Of a stretch of 8,311 nt of DNA, positions 1 through 4,872 are shown piece by piece. The stretch's first letter is position 1. Every line of letters begins with the position of its first letter. Source of the stretch: an uncultured bacterium (GTDB taxonomy: Bacteria; Patescibacteriota; Patescibacteriia; UBA1558; GWA2-36-10). The notes beneath the pieces were generated by a model. It did not search any database, was not told the DNA's origin, and saw only the letters and a list, made by a program, of their open reading frames with translations. The stretch spans positions 1-8,311 of the forward strand of contig CAIRBL010000102.1 of NCBI GenBank assembly GCA_903876815.1, written 5' to 3'. The translations under genes were made by a program, and so were the position numbers.

Positions 1-1
1 A

Positions 2-553
2 ATTAATGATTACTGCTCGTTTTTCTCTTTCAGCTTCTGCTTGTTTACCAATCGTTCTTTCTAGTTCAGCTGGTAAACTGACATCTTTGAGCTCAACATT
101 TAAAACTTTTAAGCCCCAAGCATCAGTTTCTTTGTCAACAATTTCTCGGATTCTATCAGCGATTTTATCTCGGCTAGATAATAATTCATCCAAAGTGACT
201 TCACCGACAATGTTTCTCATAGTTGTTTGCGCATATTGAGAAATAGCATAGCGGAAGTCTTCCACTTCAATAATCGCTTTTTCTGCTTCACTGACTTTGT
301 AATAAATCACAGCATTGACACGTACGGAGACATTATCTCTAGTAATGGCATTTTGATCTGGTACGTCAACTGCTTTAGTTCGGACATCGACTTTTTGAAA
401 GCCTTGAATAATTGGCCAAACTATCCGCCAACCTGGTTGCATAATGGCAGTAAATTTACCAAAAGTAAATTTGATACCTCTTTCGTACTGATTGATCTGT
501 CTGACACTAATCAAGACGAGAAAAATCACGATGATTAAAATTGTGTAGCCCAT
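2..553 (-). CDS. SPFH/Band 7 protein, slipin (stomatin-like) type; 3' part beyond window
   Basis: Reading the minus strand from ATG at 553 gives 184 residues with no stop before the window edge. Seen: a hydrophobic N-terminal anchor (residues 2-18), then the SPFH core with slipin-like blocks: QYERGIKFTFGKF, VDVRTKAVDVPDQ, ITRDNVSVRVNAVIYYKV, YAQTTMRNIVGEVTLDELLSSR, LKVLNVELKDVSLP and KQAEAEREKRA, where the coiled-coil region begins. Family knowledge: slipins are membrane-anchored oligomers that scaffold membrane microdomains and often pair with NfeD-like proteins; the partner, if any, would lie left of the window. The missing part should be the rest of the coiled coil and the C-terminus. No Shine-Dalgarno precedes the ATG; a promoter lies only about 20 bases upstream, implying a leader of roughly a dozen bases. 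HflC/HflK is a less likely alternative, because the slipin blocks fit better. Confidence 0.9.
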   Translation of the reverse strand, partial: MGYTILIIVIFLVLISVRQINQYERGIKFTFGKFTAIMQPGWRIVWPIIQGFQKVDVRTKAVDVPDQNAITRDNVSVRVNAVIYYKVSEAEKAIIEVEDFRYAISQYAQTTMRNIVGEVTLDELLSSRDKIADRIREIVDKETDAWGLKVLNVELKDVSLPAELERTIGKQAEAEREKRAVIIN

Positions 554-572
554 ACAAATTTTTTAATGATTA

Positions 573-601
573 ATTATATTGATATCTTATCATAATGACT
601 A
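573..601 (-). promoter_or_regulatory. Promoter of the SPFH gene
   Basis: On the minus strand a perfect -10 TATAAT (573-578) lies 17 bp downstream of a -35-like TAGTCA (596-601, 4 of 6 matches). The predicted start near 566 leaves only about a dozen leader bases before the ATG at 553. Confidence 0.5.
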
Positions 602-664
602 GATTTTAGTAAATAAGCTAATTTTTTAGTTACTTGAACAAAATGATGATTTGTGCCAAGCTTA

Positions 665-688
665 TAGTGGATAAGGGTTCTTCCACTA
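665..688 (+). other. Leader hairpin upstream of the 74-residue small protein
   Basis: TAGTGGA (665-671) and TCCACTA (682-688) form a perfect 7-bp stem with a 10-base loop. It ends 6 bases before the GAGGTG ribosome-binding site of the small gene. No convincing sigma70 promoter with normal spacing is visible before it. It could be a 5' mRNA structure or the end of a mobile segment; its role is unknown. Confidence 0.45.
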
Positions 689-694
689 ATTTTC

Positions 695-700
695 GAGGTG
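695..700 (+). promoter_or_regulatory. Shine-Dalgarno GAGGTG of the small protein
   Basis: GAGGTG lies 4 bases before ATG 705 and decides the start. Notable because the large genes in this window have no recognisable SD. Confidence 0.6.
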
Positions 701-704
701 TTCC

Positions 705-929
705 ATGCCTGAGCCAAACAACAACGATAAAAACATCACCAGTGCACCAATCTATACTCCACTCGTTGTGGGCTCTGGTGCTGCAGCTGTTTTCTTTGGA
801 TGGATGACATTTGGCGCGTGGGTCGATCGGCAGCAAGCTACTTTCGAGTGGTCAAGTCTGATTGTCCCAGGTTTCATGTGTCTTGTGGCTTTGGCTCTGC
901 TTGGCTGGTCCCTCAGACCTCGCAGATAG
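705..929 (+). CDS. Small two-helix membrane protein, 74 residues, unknown function
   Basis: I do not recognise the family. The product has a polar N-terminus rich in Asn and Pro (MPEPNNNDKN), a Gly/Ala-rich hydrophobic helix at about residues 18-40, a short charged loop (DRQQATFE), a second hydrophobic helix at about 50-70, and a basic C-terminus (RPRR), consistent with a small integral membrane protein. The start is supported by GAGGTG 4 bases upstream. Base composition is near 50% G+C across 721-900, against about one third in neighbouring genes, and codons such as CTG, CTC, GTC and CGC are used freely, so its origin may differ from that of its neighbours. A second SD follows directly downstream (937-942), in the manner of an operon, but leads only to a 19-codon ORF running into a terminator. 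Coding status is supported by hydrophobicity pattern, SD and composition, not by homology. Confidence 0.6.
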   Translation: MPEPNNNDKNITSAPIYTPLVVGSGAAAVFFGWMTFGAWVDRQQATFEWSSLIVPGFMCLVALALLGWSLRPRR

Positions 930-936
930 CCTAATC

Positions 937-1007
937 AGGAGGTCAACATGACCGAATTGACAAGAGGCGCGTTGCTTGCTGACGCGTCTCTTTCTCTTTT
1001 TATATAA
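937..1007 (+). other. Perfect SD plus 19-codon mini-ORF overlapping a terminator
   Basis: TCAGGAGGTCAAC ends just before ATG 948. The reading frame (MTELTRGALLADASLSLFI, stop TAA 1005-1007) is 19 residues and covers the whole terminator hairpin. Either this is a real short leader-type peptide, or the start of a second operon gene whose body was lost, or chance. The SD is the strongest in the window, which makes pure chance less comfortable. No family is recognisable. Confidence 0.35.
962..1001 (+). terminator. Intrinsic terminator of the small-protein unit
   Basis: An 11-bp stem (962-972 with 982-992, one G-U pair, core GGCGCGT/ACGCGTC) has a 9-base loop and is followed by TTCTCTTTTT. It closes the high-GC cassette just upstream of the next promoter. 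Confidence 0.75.
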
Positions 1008-1009
1008 TT

Positions 1010-1038
1010 TTGACTTTTAGCTCAAAAAATAGGATAAT
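1010..1038 (+). promoter_or_regulatory. Promoter of the DUF5671 gene
   Basis: TTGACT (1010-1015) and GATAAT (1033-1038) are separated by 17 bp, each 5 of 6 to consensus. The predicted start near 1045 gives a leader of about 24 bases before ATG 1069, without an SD. Confidence 0.75.
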
Positions 1039-1068
1039 TAAAGGGCTTTAAGTATTTAGAAAAAATTT

Positions 1069-2019
1069 ATGGACAATACAAACATTCCAAAAACAACGCC
1101 AAAAGATGTCTTTTTGCATTTATTTGGCATTGTGACTTTTTATTTGACCATCATTTCTTTTATTACCCTTTATATTCAGTACATCAATGCTTTGTTTCCT
1201 GATGCGGTAAATTTTTATTATAACGGTATTAGTCAAGGCATTCGCTGGTCAACCTCTATTTTGGTGATTGCCTTACCGGCTTATTTGATTAGCAATTGGC
1301 TTTTAAATAAAGATATAAAAATTGACCCAATGCATCGAGAGATCAAAATACGCAAATGGTTAGTTTATTTGACTTTGTTTGTTTCAGCAGTGACCGTTAT
1401 CATTGATTTGATGGTTTTGGTATACAATTTTTTGAACGGAGAGTTGAGCACTCGTTTCTTTTTGAAAATTATTGTGGTTTTATTGGTAGCAGCAGCAGTC
1501 TTTGCTTATTATTTTTGGGAACTGAAAAATAAAGAAATAAATACTAAATTACCACAACTCTTAGCTATAATTTTGATAGTAGTGGTACTTGCTAGCATTG
1601 TTTGGGGATTTTTTATTATCGGCACACCAAAAGATCAACGCAACCGTCGTTTTGATGAACAGAGAGTACAGGCCTTAAGAGACATTCAATATCAAGTTTT
1701 GGATTATTGGCAAAAGAAAAACACTTTACCAACAGAATTAAATGCTTTAACAGATAATATTTCTGGTTTTAAAGCTGGTGTTGATCCAGAAACAAAAAAT
1801 CAATATGAATATAAAATTGTAAACGACTTAACTTTTGAGTTGTGTGCAAATTTTACCACAGACAGCAAAGACAATGTAGATAAAAATGGTTCTGATATTA
1901 TGCCAACTTATAATATGGGCTGGAGTGATAATTGGGAACATAAAGCTGAAAGAACATGTTTTGAACGCACAATTGATCCAGAATTGTATAAATTACCAGG
2001 CAAAGAAATTCTTCAATAG
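1069..2019 (+). CDS. DUF5671 domain membrane protein with pilin-like soluble tail
   Basis: 316 residues. Five hydrophobic segments are visible at about 15-42, 60-79, 97-122, 129-151 and 161-185. The opening PKDVFLHLFGIVTFYLTIIS...YIQYIN matches my recollection of the DUF5671 family, common in Patescibacteria and of unknown function. After the last helix comes a basic patch (KDQRNRR) and a roughly 130-residue soluble part beginning FDEQRVQALRDIQYQVLDYW...LPTELNAL. This resembles the first soluble helix of type IV pilins and pseudopilins (cf. RIGQAQDAQRWQDV in the pilins of this window), and it carries two cysteines (259, 297) near the end as those pilins do. Role is unknown; envelope or secretion is only an inference. 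It has its own promoter and terminator and converges on the flavoprotein gene. Confidence 0.8.
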   Translation: MDNTNIPKTTPKDVFLHLFGIVTFYLTIISFITLYIQYINALFPDAVNFYYNGISQGIRWSTSILVIALPAYLISNWLLNKDIKIDPMHREIKIRKWLVYLTLFVSAVTVIIDLMVLVYNFLNGELSTRFFLKIIVVLLVAAAVFAYYFWELKNKEINTKLPQLLAIILIVVVLASIVWGFFIIGTPKDQRNRRFDEQRVQALRDIQYQVLDYWQKKNTLPTELNALTDNISGFKAGVDPETKNQYEYKIVNDLTFELCANFTTDSKDNVDKNGSDIMPTYNMGWSDNWEHKAERTCFERTIDPELYKLPGKEILQ

Positions 2020-2028
2020 ATTATTTAT

Positions 2029-2056
2029 AAAAACCCTCTAAATTAGAGGGTTTTTT
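2029..2056. terminator. Bidirectional terminator shared by convergent genes
   Basis: AAAAACCCTCTA (2029-2040) pairs with TAGAGGGTTTTT (2044-2055) around a 3-base loop. It has T-runs on both strands, so it works for the DUF5671 gene (+) and the flavoprotein (-). The flavoprotein stop codon (2038-2040) lies inside the stem, so its last residues (NPLI) are encoded by the terminator itself. Confidence 0.9.
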
Positions 2057-3321
2057 ATTTTGCTGATATTTTCTCCAGCAAGGCGTCCAGTCGCCCAAGA
2101 AGCTTGCAGATTAAAGCCGCCAGTAAAACCATCAATATCTAGTATTTCTCCAGCAAAATATAGTCCAGGACAAAGTTTTGATTCCATCGTGCTTGGATTC
2201 ACTTCTGTTCGATCCACACCACCGGCAGTGACAAATTCATCACCAGCTTTACGATCAATTATAGTAAGGGGAATATTTTTTAGCCAGTTAACTGTTTGAT
2301 TTAATTCTTTGTTACTCAGTTCATTATTTTTTTTATTCTCAGACATATTGATTTGTTGGAGACTTATAGTAGCTAGTGAGAGTGGAACAAATTGTTGTAG
2401 AGCATGTTTAAAAAGTTTATTAGGGTTGGCTGTGATAAATTTTTTTAGCTCAGTGATAATTTGTTCAGTTTTTAAGTCAGTCAACAAATCCAAAGAAATT
2501 TTTAATGGCTTGTTAGCATTAAATTTTTCAAAAGCAATTAAAGATGATAAGGCAAAAACCGCTGGTCCACTAATTCCCCAATGCGTAAAGACAAATGGCC
2601 CGCTAAAAGTATATTTTTTTGTAGTTTTGGTACTAAAAGTGCTTTTAATAAAAGAAATGCCAGCGATTTTGTTTGGCCATTTTTCTTTAGTTATTAAAGA
2701 ACTTAGAGATGGAGCTAGCTCGGTAATATGATGTCCTAAGCTTTCGGCTAAACTATAGCCATCACCAGTGGAGCCAGTTTGACGATAAGCTTGACCACCT
2801 AAAGTTAAAATTACTTTATCTACTGGTAGTGGTTTTTGTGTTTTAAAATAGATTAAAAAGCCAGTTTTGTTGTTATGAGTGATTTTAATGACTTGATGAT
2901 TAAATAAAATTTTAGTTTTATGTTCTCCCGCTTCGACGGAGCTACAGCGAGGCGAGTGAAAGACTTTTTCAAAAGCCTGCACCACATCTTTGCCGTTGTT
3001 GGACACTGGAAAAACTCGGAAATCTTTTTCACATTTTAAGGGGACACCATGTTCTTCGAACCAAGCATATGTTGTTTGCGGTGAAAATTGTCTAATGGCA
3101 GAGTTTAAAAATTTTCCACCCCGAGGATACTTACTTAAAACAGTGCTAATATCTTGAATACCGGTAGTGACATTGCAGCGGCCACCGCCAGAAATAATAA
3201 CTTTTTTACCCAAAGAATCGTTTTTTTCAATTAAAACAACTTCAGTTTTTGGACTATTTTCATTGATTGTAGCAGCGGCCATCATGCCGGCAGCACCGCC
3301 ACCAATTATTGCTATTTTCAT
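2038..3321 (-). CDS. HI0933/YhiN-family FAD-dependent oxidoreductase
   Basis: 427 residues, near the usual length of about 400. N-terminal dinucleotide-binding motif GGGAAG (7-12) with an acidic end of the second strand (LIEK, 30-33). Family blocks follow: SGGGRCNVT (44-52), RVFPVSN (102-108), LGGQAYRQTGSTGDGYSLAESLGH (174-197), GPFVFTHWGISGPAVF (241-256), TAGGVDRTEVNPSTMESK (365-382), LYFAGEILDIDGFTGGFNLQ (387-406). These define the HI0933-like flavoproteins (also annotated aminoacetone oxidase family or BaiN-like). The physiological substrate is unsettled for most members. Odd: residues about 123-134 (SPRCSSVEAGEH), between the DVVQAF helix and the next strand, come from a GC-rich stretch (2925-2956) that looks like an inserted repeat. 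A weak minus-strand promoter (TTGTCA at 3352-3357, TAATCT at 3329-3334) would give an almost leaderless mRNA, back to back with the divergent promoter at 3351. Confidence 0.93.
   Translation of the reverse strand: MKIAIIGGGAAGMMAAATINENSPKTEVVLIEKNDSLGKKVIISGGGRCNVTTGIQDISTVLSKYPRGGKFLNSAIRQFSPQTTYAWFEEHGVPLKCEKDFRVFPVSNNGKDVVQAFEKVFHSPRCSSVEAGEHKTKILFNHQVIKITHNNKTGFLIYFKTQKPLPVDKVILTLGGQAYRQTGSTGDGYSLAESLGHHITELAPSLSSLITKEKWPNKIAGISFIKSTFSTKTTKKYTFSGPFVFTHWGISGPAVFALSSLIAFEKFNANKPLKISLDLLTDLKTEQIITELKKFITANPNKLFKHALQQFVPLSLATISLQQINMSENKKNNELSNKELNQTVNWLKNIPLTIIDRKAGDEFVTAGGVDRTEVNPSTMESKLCPGLYFAGEILDIDGFTGGFNLQASWATGRLAGENISKIKNPLI
2925..2956 (-). repeat. GC-rich repeat-like insertion inside the flavoprotein gene
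   Basis: 22 of 32 bases are G/C in a gene that is otherwise about one third G/C. The segment shows imperfect dyad symmetry and is in frame, encoding about a dozen residues (core RCSSVEAG) where family members normally have a short turn. It resembles the small GC-rich palindromic repeats scattered in CPR genomes; that resemblance is from memory and no second copy occurs in this window. Confidence 0.45.
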
Positions 3322-3350
3322 ATTTTAAAGATTACACGGAATTAGAGCAT

Positions 3351-3379
3351 TTGACAATATTTTGATAATGTAATATATT
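3351..3379 (+). promoter_or_regulatory. Promoter of the membrane protein / XRE operon
   Basis: A perfect -35 TTGACA (3351-3356) and TATATT (3374-3379, 5 of 6) are separated by 17 bp. The -10 and predicted start (about 3386) lie inside a large palindrome, so protein binding there would block transcription. Confidence 0.8.
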
Positions 3380-3403
3380 TATTACGTAAGAAATATATTA
3401 CAT
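3368..3403 (+). promoter_or_regulatory. 36-bp near-perfect palindrome, probable operator
   Basis: ATGTAATATATTT (3368-3380) is the exact reverse complement of AAATATATTACAT (3391-3403). The centre holds a second perfect palindrome, TTACGTAA (3382-3389). Only the pair 3381/3390 breaks the symmetry (17 of 18 pairs match). It covers the -10 box and the transcription start. The operon's second gene is an XRE-type DNA-binding protein, which as a dimer would be expected to bind such a site; autorepression is inferred. Confidence 0.65.
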
Positions 3404-3423
3404 AAATATTTAATTATTAATTT

Positions 3424-3441
3424 ATCCGGCATCCGCCGGAT
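3424..3441 (+). other. Hairpin directly before the start of the membrane protein gene
   Basis: ATCCGGC (3424-3430) pairs with GCCGGAT (3435-3441) around a 4-base loop, 10 bases before ATG 3452. It is a GC island in very AT-rich DNA and occupies the space where a ribosome-binding site would sit, with no T-run after it. It may be a translational control hairpin or a small dispersed repeat. Confidence 0.5.
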
Positions 3442-3451
3442 CAATAAAATT

Positions 3452-3880
3452 ATGTTAGGAAAACCACAATGGTTTCAACGCCGCAAATATGCGGGCTGGG
3501 GTATTTACCCCAAAACTTATCAAGGTTGGCTATATTTATTTGTTCTGATAGCCGGGCTAATTTTGATTCAGCTTATTCATTGGCCGGGTAATAATACAGC
3601 TGTAATTTTAATGTTAGTTTGGGCTGGTATTTTTGTCATAGATACTATTGACATTATGATTCGTATGCCCAGAGATGAACGTGATCGTATTCACGAAGCA
3701 ATGGCTGAAAGAAATGCTTTGTGGGTGATGATTGCTGTTTTAGTTTTTGGCATAGCTTATAGAACTGCTCAAAATTTAGTAAACGGAAAAATTTATATTG
3801 ATCCAATCATTATCATTGCTTTGTTTGCTGGTTTAGCTGCTAAAGCTGTGACTAATATTTATTTAGATAAAAAAGACTAA
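3452..3880 (+). CDS. Four-helix membrane protein, operon partner of an XRE regulator
   Basis: 142 residues. An N-terminal aromatic/basic stretch (KPQWFQRRKYAGWGIYPKTYQGW, 4-26) precedes hydrophobic segments at about 27-43, 49-70, 88-107 and 117-137. A charged cytoplasmic-type loop (RMPRDERDRIHEAMAERNALW, 71-91) lies between helices 2 and 3. The DERD..H...ERNALW block recalls the DUF2178-type proteins that often sit next to small XRE regulators; I hold that family name loosely. Its stop overlaps the regulator's start by one base (TAATG), so the two are translationally coupled. Known cases of this gene pair are uncharacterised; a membrane sensor or effector controlled by the regulator is an inference. 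No SD is present; a GC hairpin lies just upstream of the ATG. Confidence 0.75.
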   Translation: MLGKPQWFQRRKYAGWGIYPKTYQGWLYLFVLIAGLILIQLIHWPGNNTAVILMLVWAGIFVIDTIDIMIRMPRDERDRIHEAMAERNALWVMIAVLVFGIAYRTAQNLVNGKIYIDPIIIIALFAGLAAKAVTNIYLDKKD

Positions 3881-4071
3881 TGACTACAAAAATAACTTAT
3901 TTTCGTAATAAACTAGGCTTAACTCAAGAGCAATTAGCTGAAATTGTTGGCGTTGCTAGGCAAACTATTATTGCCTTAGAACAAGGGCGATACAATCCGT
4001 CTTTAGCTTTAGCTGCGGCAATCACTAAAGCTTTGAAGCAAAAACATATTGAAGAAGTATTTAAAGTGTAA
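3880..4071 (+). CDS. Small XRE-family helix-turn-helix transcriptional regulator
   Basis: 63 residues, essentially one HTH_3 domain. ITYFRNKLGLTQEQLAEIVGVARQTIIALEQGRYNPSLALAAAITKAL shows all usual landmarks: LGLTQEQLA (helix 2), the VARQTI recognition helix, and the E-Q-G-R-Y-NPS loop, ending in EEVFKV. This matches the 60-70 residue stand-alone regulators of the YozG-like group found beside small membrane proteins. The start overlaps the upstream stop by one base, ensuring co-translation. It has no sensor domain, so it probably acts as a dimeric repressor. Its natural target is the 36-bp palindrome over the operon's own promoter. Confidence 0.92.
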   Translation: MTTKITYFRNKLGLTQEQLAEIVGVARQTIIALEQGRYNPSLALAAAITKALKQKHIEEVFKV

Positions 4072-4072
4072 A

Positions 4073-4116
4073 AAATCTCCCCGCCCTGAGCGTAGTCGAA
4101 TGGGCCGGGGAGATTT
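4073..4116. repeat. GC-rich hairpin carrying a dispersed CCTGAGCGTAGTCGAA-type repeat
   Basis: AAATCTCCCCG (4073-4083) pairs with CGGGGAGATTT (4106-4116), extended inside by CCC/GGG, with a 15-base loop. The core at 4085-4100, CCTGAGCGTAGTCGAA, is a sequence I recall as a very common small interspersed repeat in many bacteria; read backwards in frame it gives the FDYAQG peptide seen in spurious ORFs. On the plus strand only a short T-run follows, whereas on the minus strand the stem runs into TTTTTT. It may serve as a terminator or mRNA 3' end for the regulator operon. Confidence 0.65.
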
Positions 4117-4153
4117 GAATTAGACGATGGAATTATAGTATGTAATATATGGA

Positions 4154-4182
4154 TTGACAAAATACTAAAAAAATATTATCAT
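4154..4182 (+). promoter_or_regulatory. Promoter of tRNA-Gln
   Basis: A perfect -35 TTGACA (4154-4159) and TATCAT (4177-4182, 5 of 6) with 17-bp spacing put the start near 4189, about 15 bases before the mature tRNA. Confidence 0.8.
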
Positions 4183-4203
4183 AATTTCGTTATTTATATT
4201 TAT

Positions 4204-4277
4204 TCGGGGATCGTCTAAGGGTAGGACAACTGGTTTTGGTCCAGTCAATTGGGGTTCGAATCCCTATCCCCGAGCCA
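4204..4277 (+). tRNA. tRNA-Gln (anticodon UUG), CCA encoded
   Basis: Cloverleaf by hand: acceptor TCGGGGA (4204-4210) with TCCCCGA (4267-4273); D arm GTCT/GGAC; anticodon stem ACTGG/CCAGT enclosing TTTTGGT with anticodon TTG; T arm TGGGG/CCCTA around TTCGAAT with one G-U; discriminator G; CCA encoded at 4275-4277. The weak U1-A72 first pair and G73 are typical of tRNA-Gln. It is transcribed alone, with its own promoter and terminator. Confidence 0.97.
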
Positions 4278-4279
4278 TT

Positions 4280-4307
4280 ACAGCTTATTAAGCTGTTTTT
4301 TGTTTTT
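4280..4307 (+). terminator. Terminator of tRNA-Gln
   Basis: ACAGCTT (4280-4286) pairs with AAGCTGT (4290-4296) around a 3-base loop, followed by TTTTTTGTTTTT. It begins 3 bases after the CCA end. Confidence 0.9.
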
Positions 4308-4308
4308 A

Positions 4309-4317
4309 TGGTATAAT
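4309..4317 (+). promoter_or_regulatory. Extended -10 promoter of the prepilin operon
   Basis: TGGTATAAT is a perfect -10 (4312-4317) with the extended TGn element. No -35 is recognisable at the right distance, since that stretch is the tRNA terminator. Initiation near 4324 would leave about 4 bases before ATG 4328, giving an almost leaderless mRNA. Confidence 0.65.
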
Positions 4318-4327
4318 ATAGATAAAT

Positions 4328-4870
4328 ATGAAAAATAAAATTTTCAAACAAAAAGGTTTTACTTTAATAGAATTAATGATAGTAATAGCAGTTATTGCCT
4401 TACTGGCCGCCGCTGTTTTTGTCGCTGTTGATCCAGCGAAACGTATTGGCCAAGCTCAAGATGCACAACGTTGGCAAGACGTAACGGCCATTGCTGATGC
4501 TATCAAGATGTATATGGCGGATAATCAAATAGTTTATCCAACATCAACAAAAAACATAGATGTTTATTCAGCTATAACACCTCTTAATGGTGGCGGCACT
4601 GGTGGTGGCTATGCTATAGCGGTAATTGGAGCGGGTAATTATTCAGATTGTGAGTTGGATGGTGAATATTTTATTGTTGGTGATTCGGGAGCGATATTTT
4701 TGAATGAGTTGGTGCCAACGTATTTACCTACTATGCCTTTAAATCCGGGGGCTCATCATAATCTTGGTAGTACCGGATATTATTTTAATAGAAATTCACA
4801 AGGTCGCATAACTATTGGTTCTTGTGTAGAGAGCCCTTATGCCACAGCTTCTATTTACGTACAAAGATAA
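4328..4870 (+). CDS. Type IV pilin-like protein (prepilin 1)
   Basis: 180 residues. A short basic leader (MKNKIFKQKG) ends at Gly10; the prepilin peptidase would cut before Phe11, with the conserved Glu at mature position 5 (Glu15). The hydrophobic assembly helix FTLIELMIVIAVIALLAAAV follows, then VDPAKRIGQAQDAQRWQDV and a soluble head. The head has two cysteines (108, 166) that could form the usual disulfide and a conserved C-terminal block LVPTYLPTMPLNP...TGYYFNRNS.GRITIG. Family knowledge: such small pilins are assembled into surface fibres used for adhesion or DNA uptake; no assembly ATPase, platform protein or peptidase is in the window. First of a tandem pair, 2 bases from the next gene. 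Small size and domain style fit CPR pilins. No SD. Confidence 0.92.
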   Translation: MKNKIFKQKGFTLIELMIVIAVIALLAAAVFVAVDPAKRIGQAQDAQRWQDVTAIADAIKMYMADNQIVYPTSTKNIDVYSAITPLNGGGTGGGYAIAVIGAGNYSDCELDGEYFIVGDSGAIFLNELVPTYLPTMPLNPGAHHNLGSTGYYFNRNSQGRITIGSCVESPYATASIYVQR

Positions 4871-4872
4871 AA

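Noticed and set aside
6..538. Plus-strand ORFs at 6-239 and 227-538
   Set aside because: They lie opposite the SPFH gene, whose minus-strand frame gives clear slipin motifs; the plus-strand products have no recognisable features.
634..668. Promoter TTGAAC/TATAGT before the small-protein cassette
   Set aside because: The spacing between the boxes is 23 bp, too long for a sigma70 promoter, and no better pair was found.
630..836. Minus-strand ORF of 68 codons
   Set aside because: Overlaps the small membrane protein gene antisense, has no SD, and its peptide looks like random antisense translation.
2060..2731. Plus-strand ORFs 2060-2299 and 2309-2731
   Set aside because: Antisense shadows of the HI0933-family gene, which carries all family motifs.
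3924..4160. Minus-strand ORF containing an FDYAQG peptide
   Set aside because: Antisense to the XRE gene and the repeat hairpin; that peptide is a known kind of false translation of this repeat.
4822..4872. Longer start for prepilin 2 at ATG 4822
   Set aside because: The extension lies inside prepilin 1 and would put a 23-residue leader before the cleavage site; ATG 4873 gives a normal 6-residue prepilin leader.
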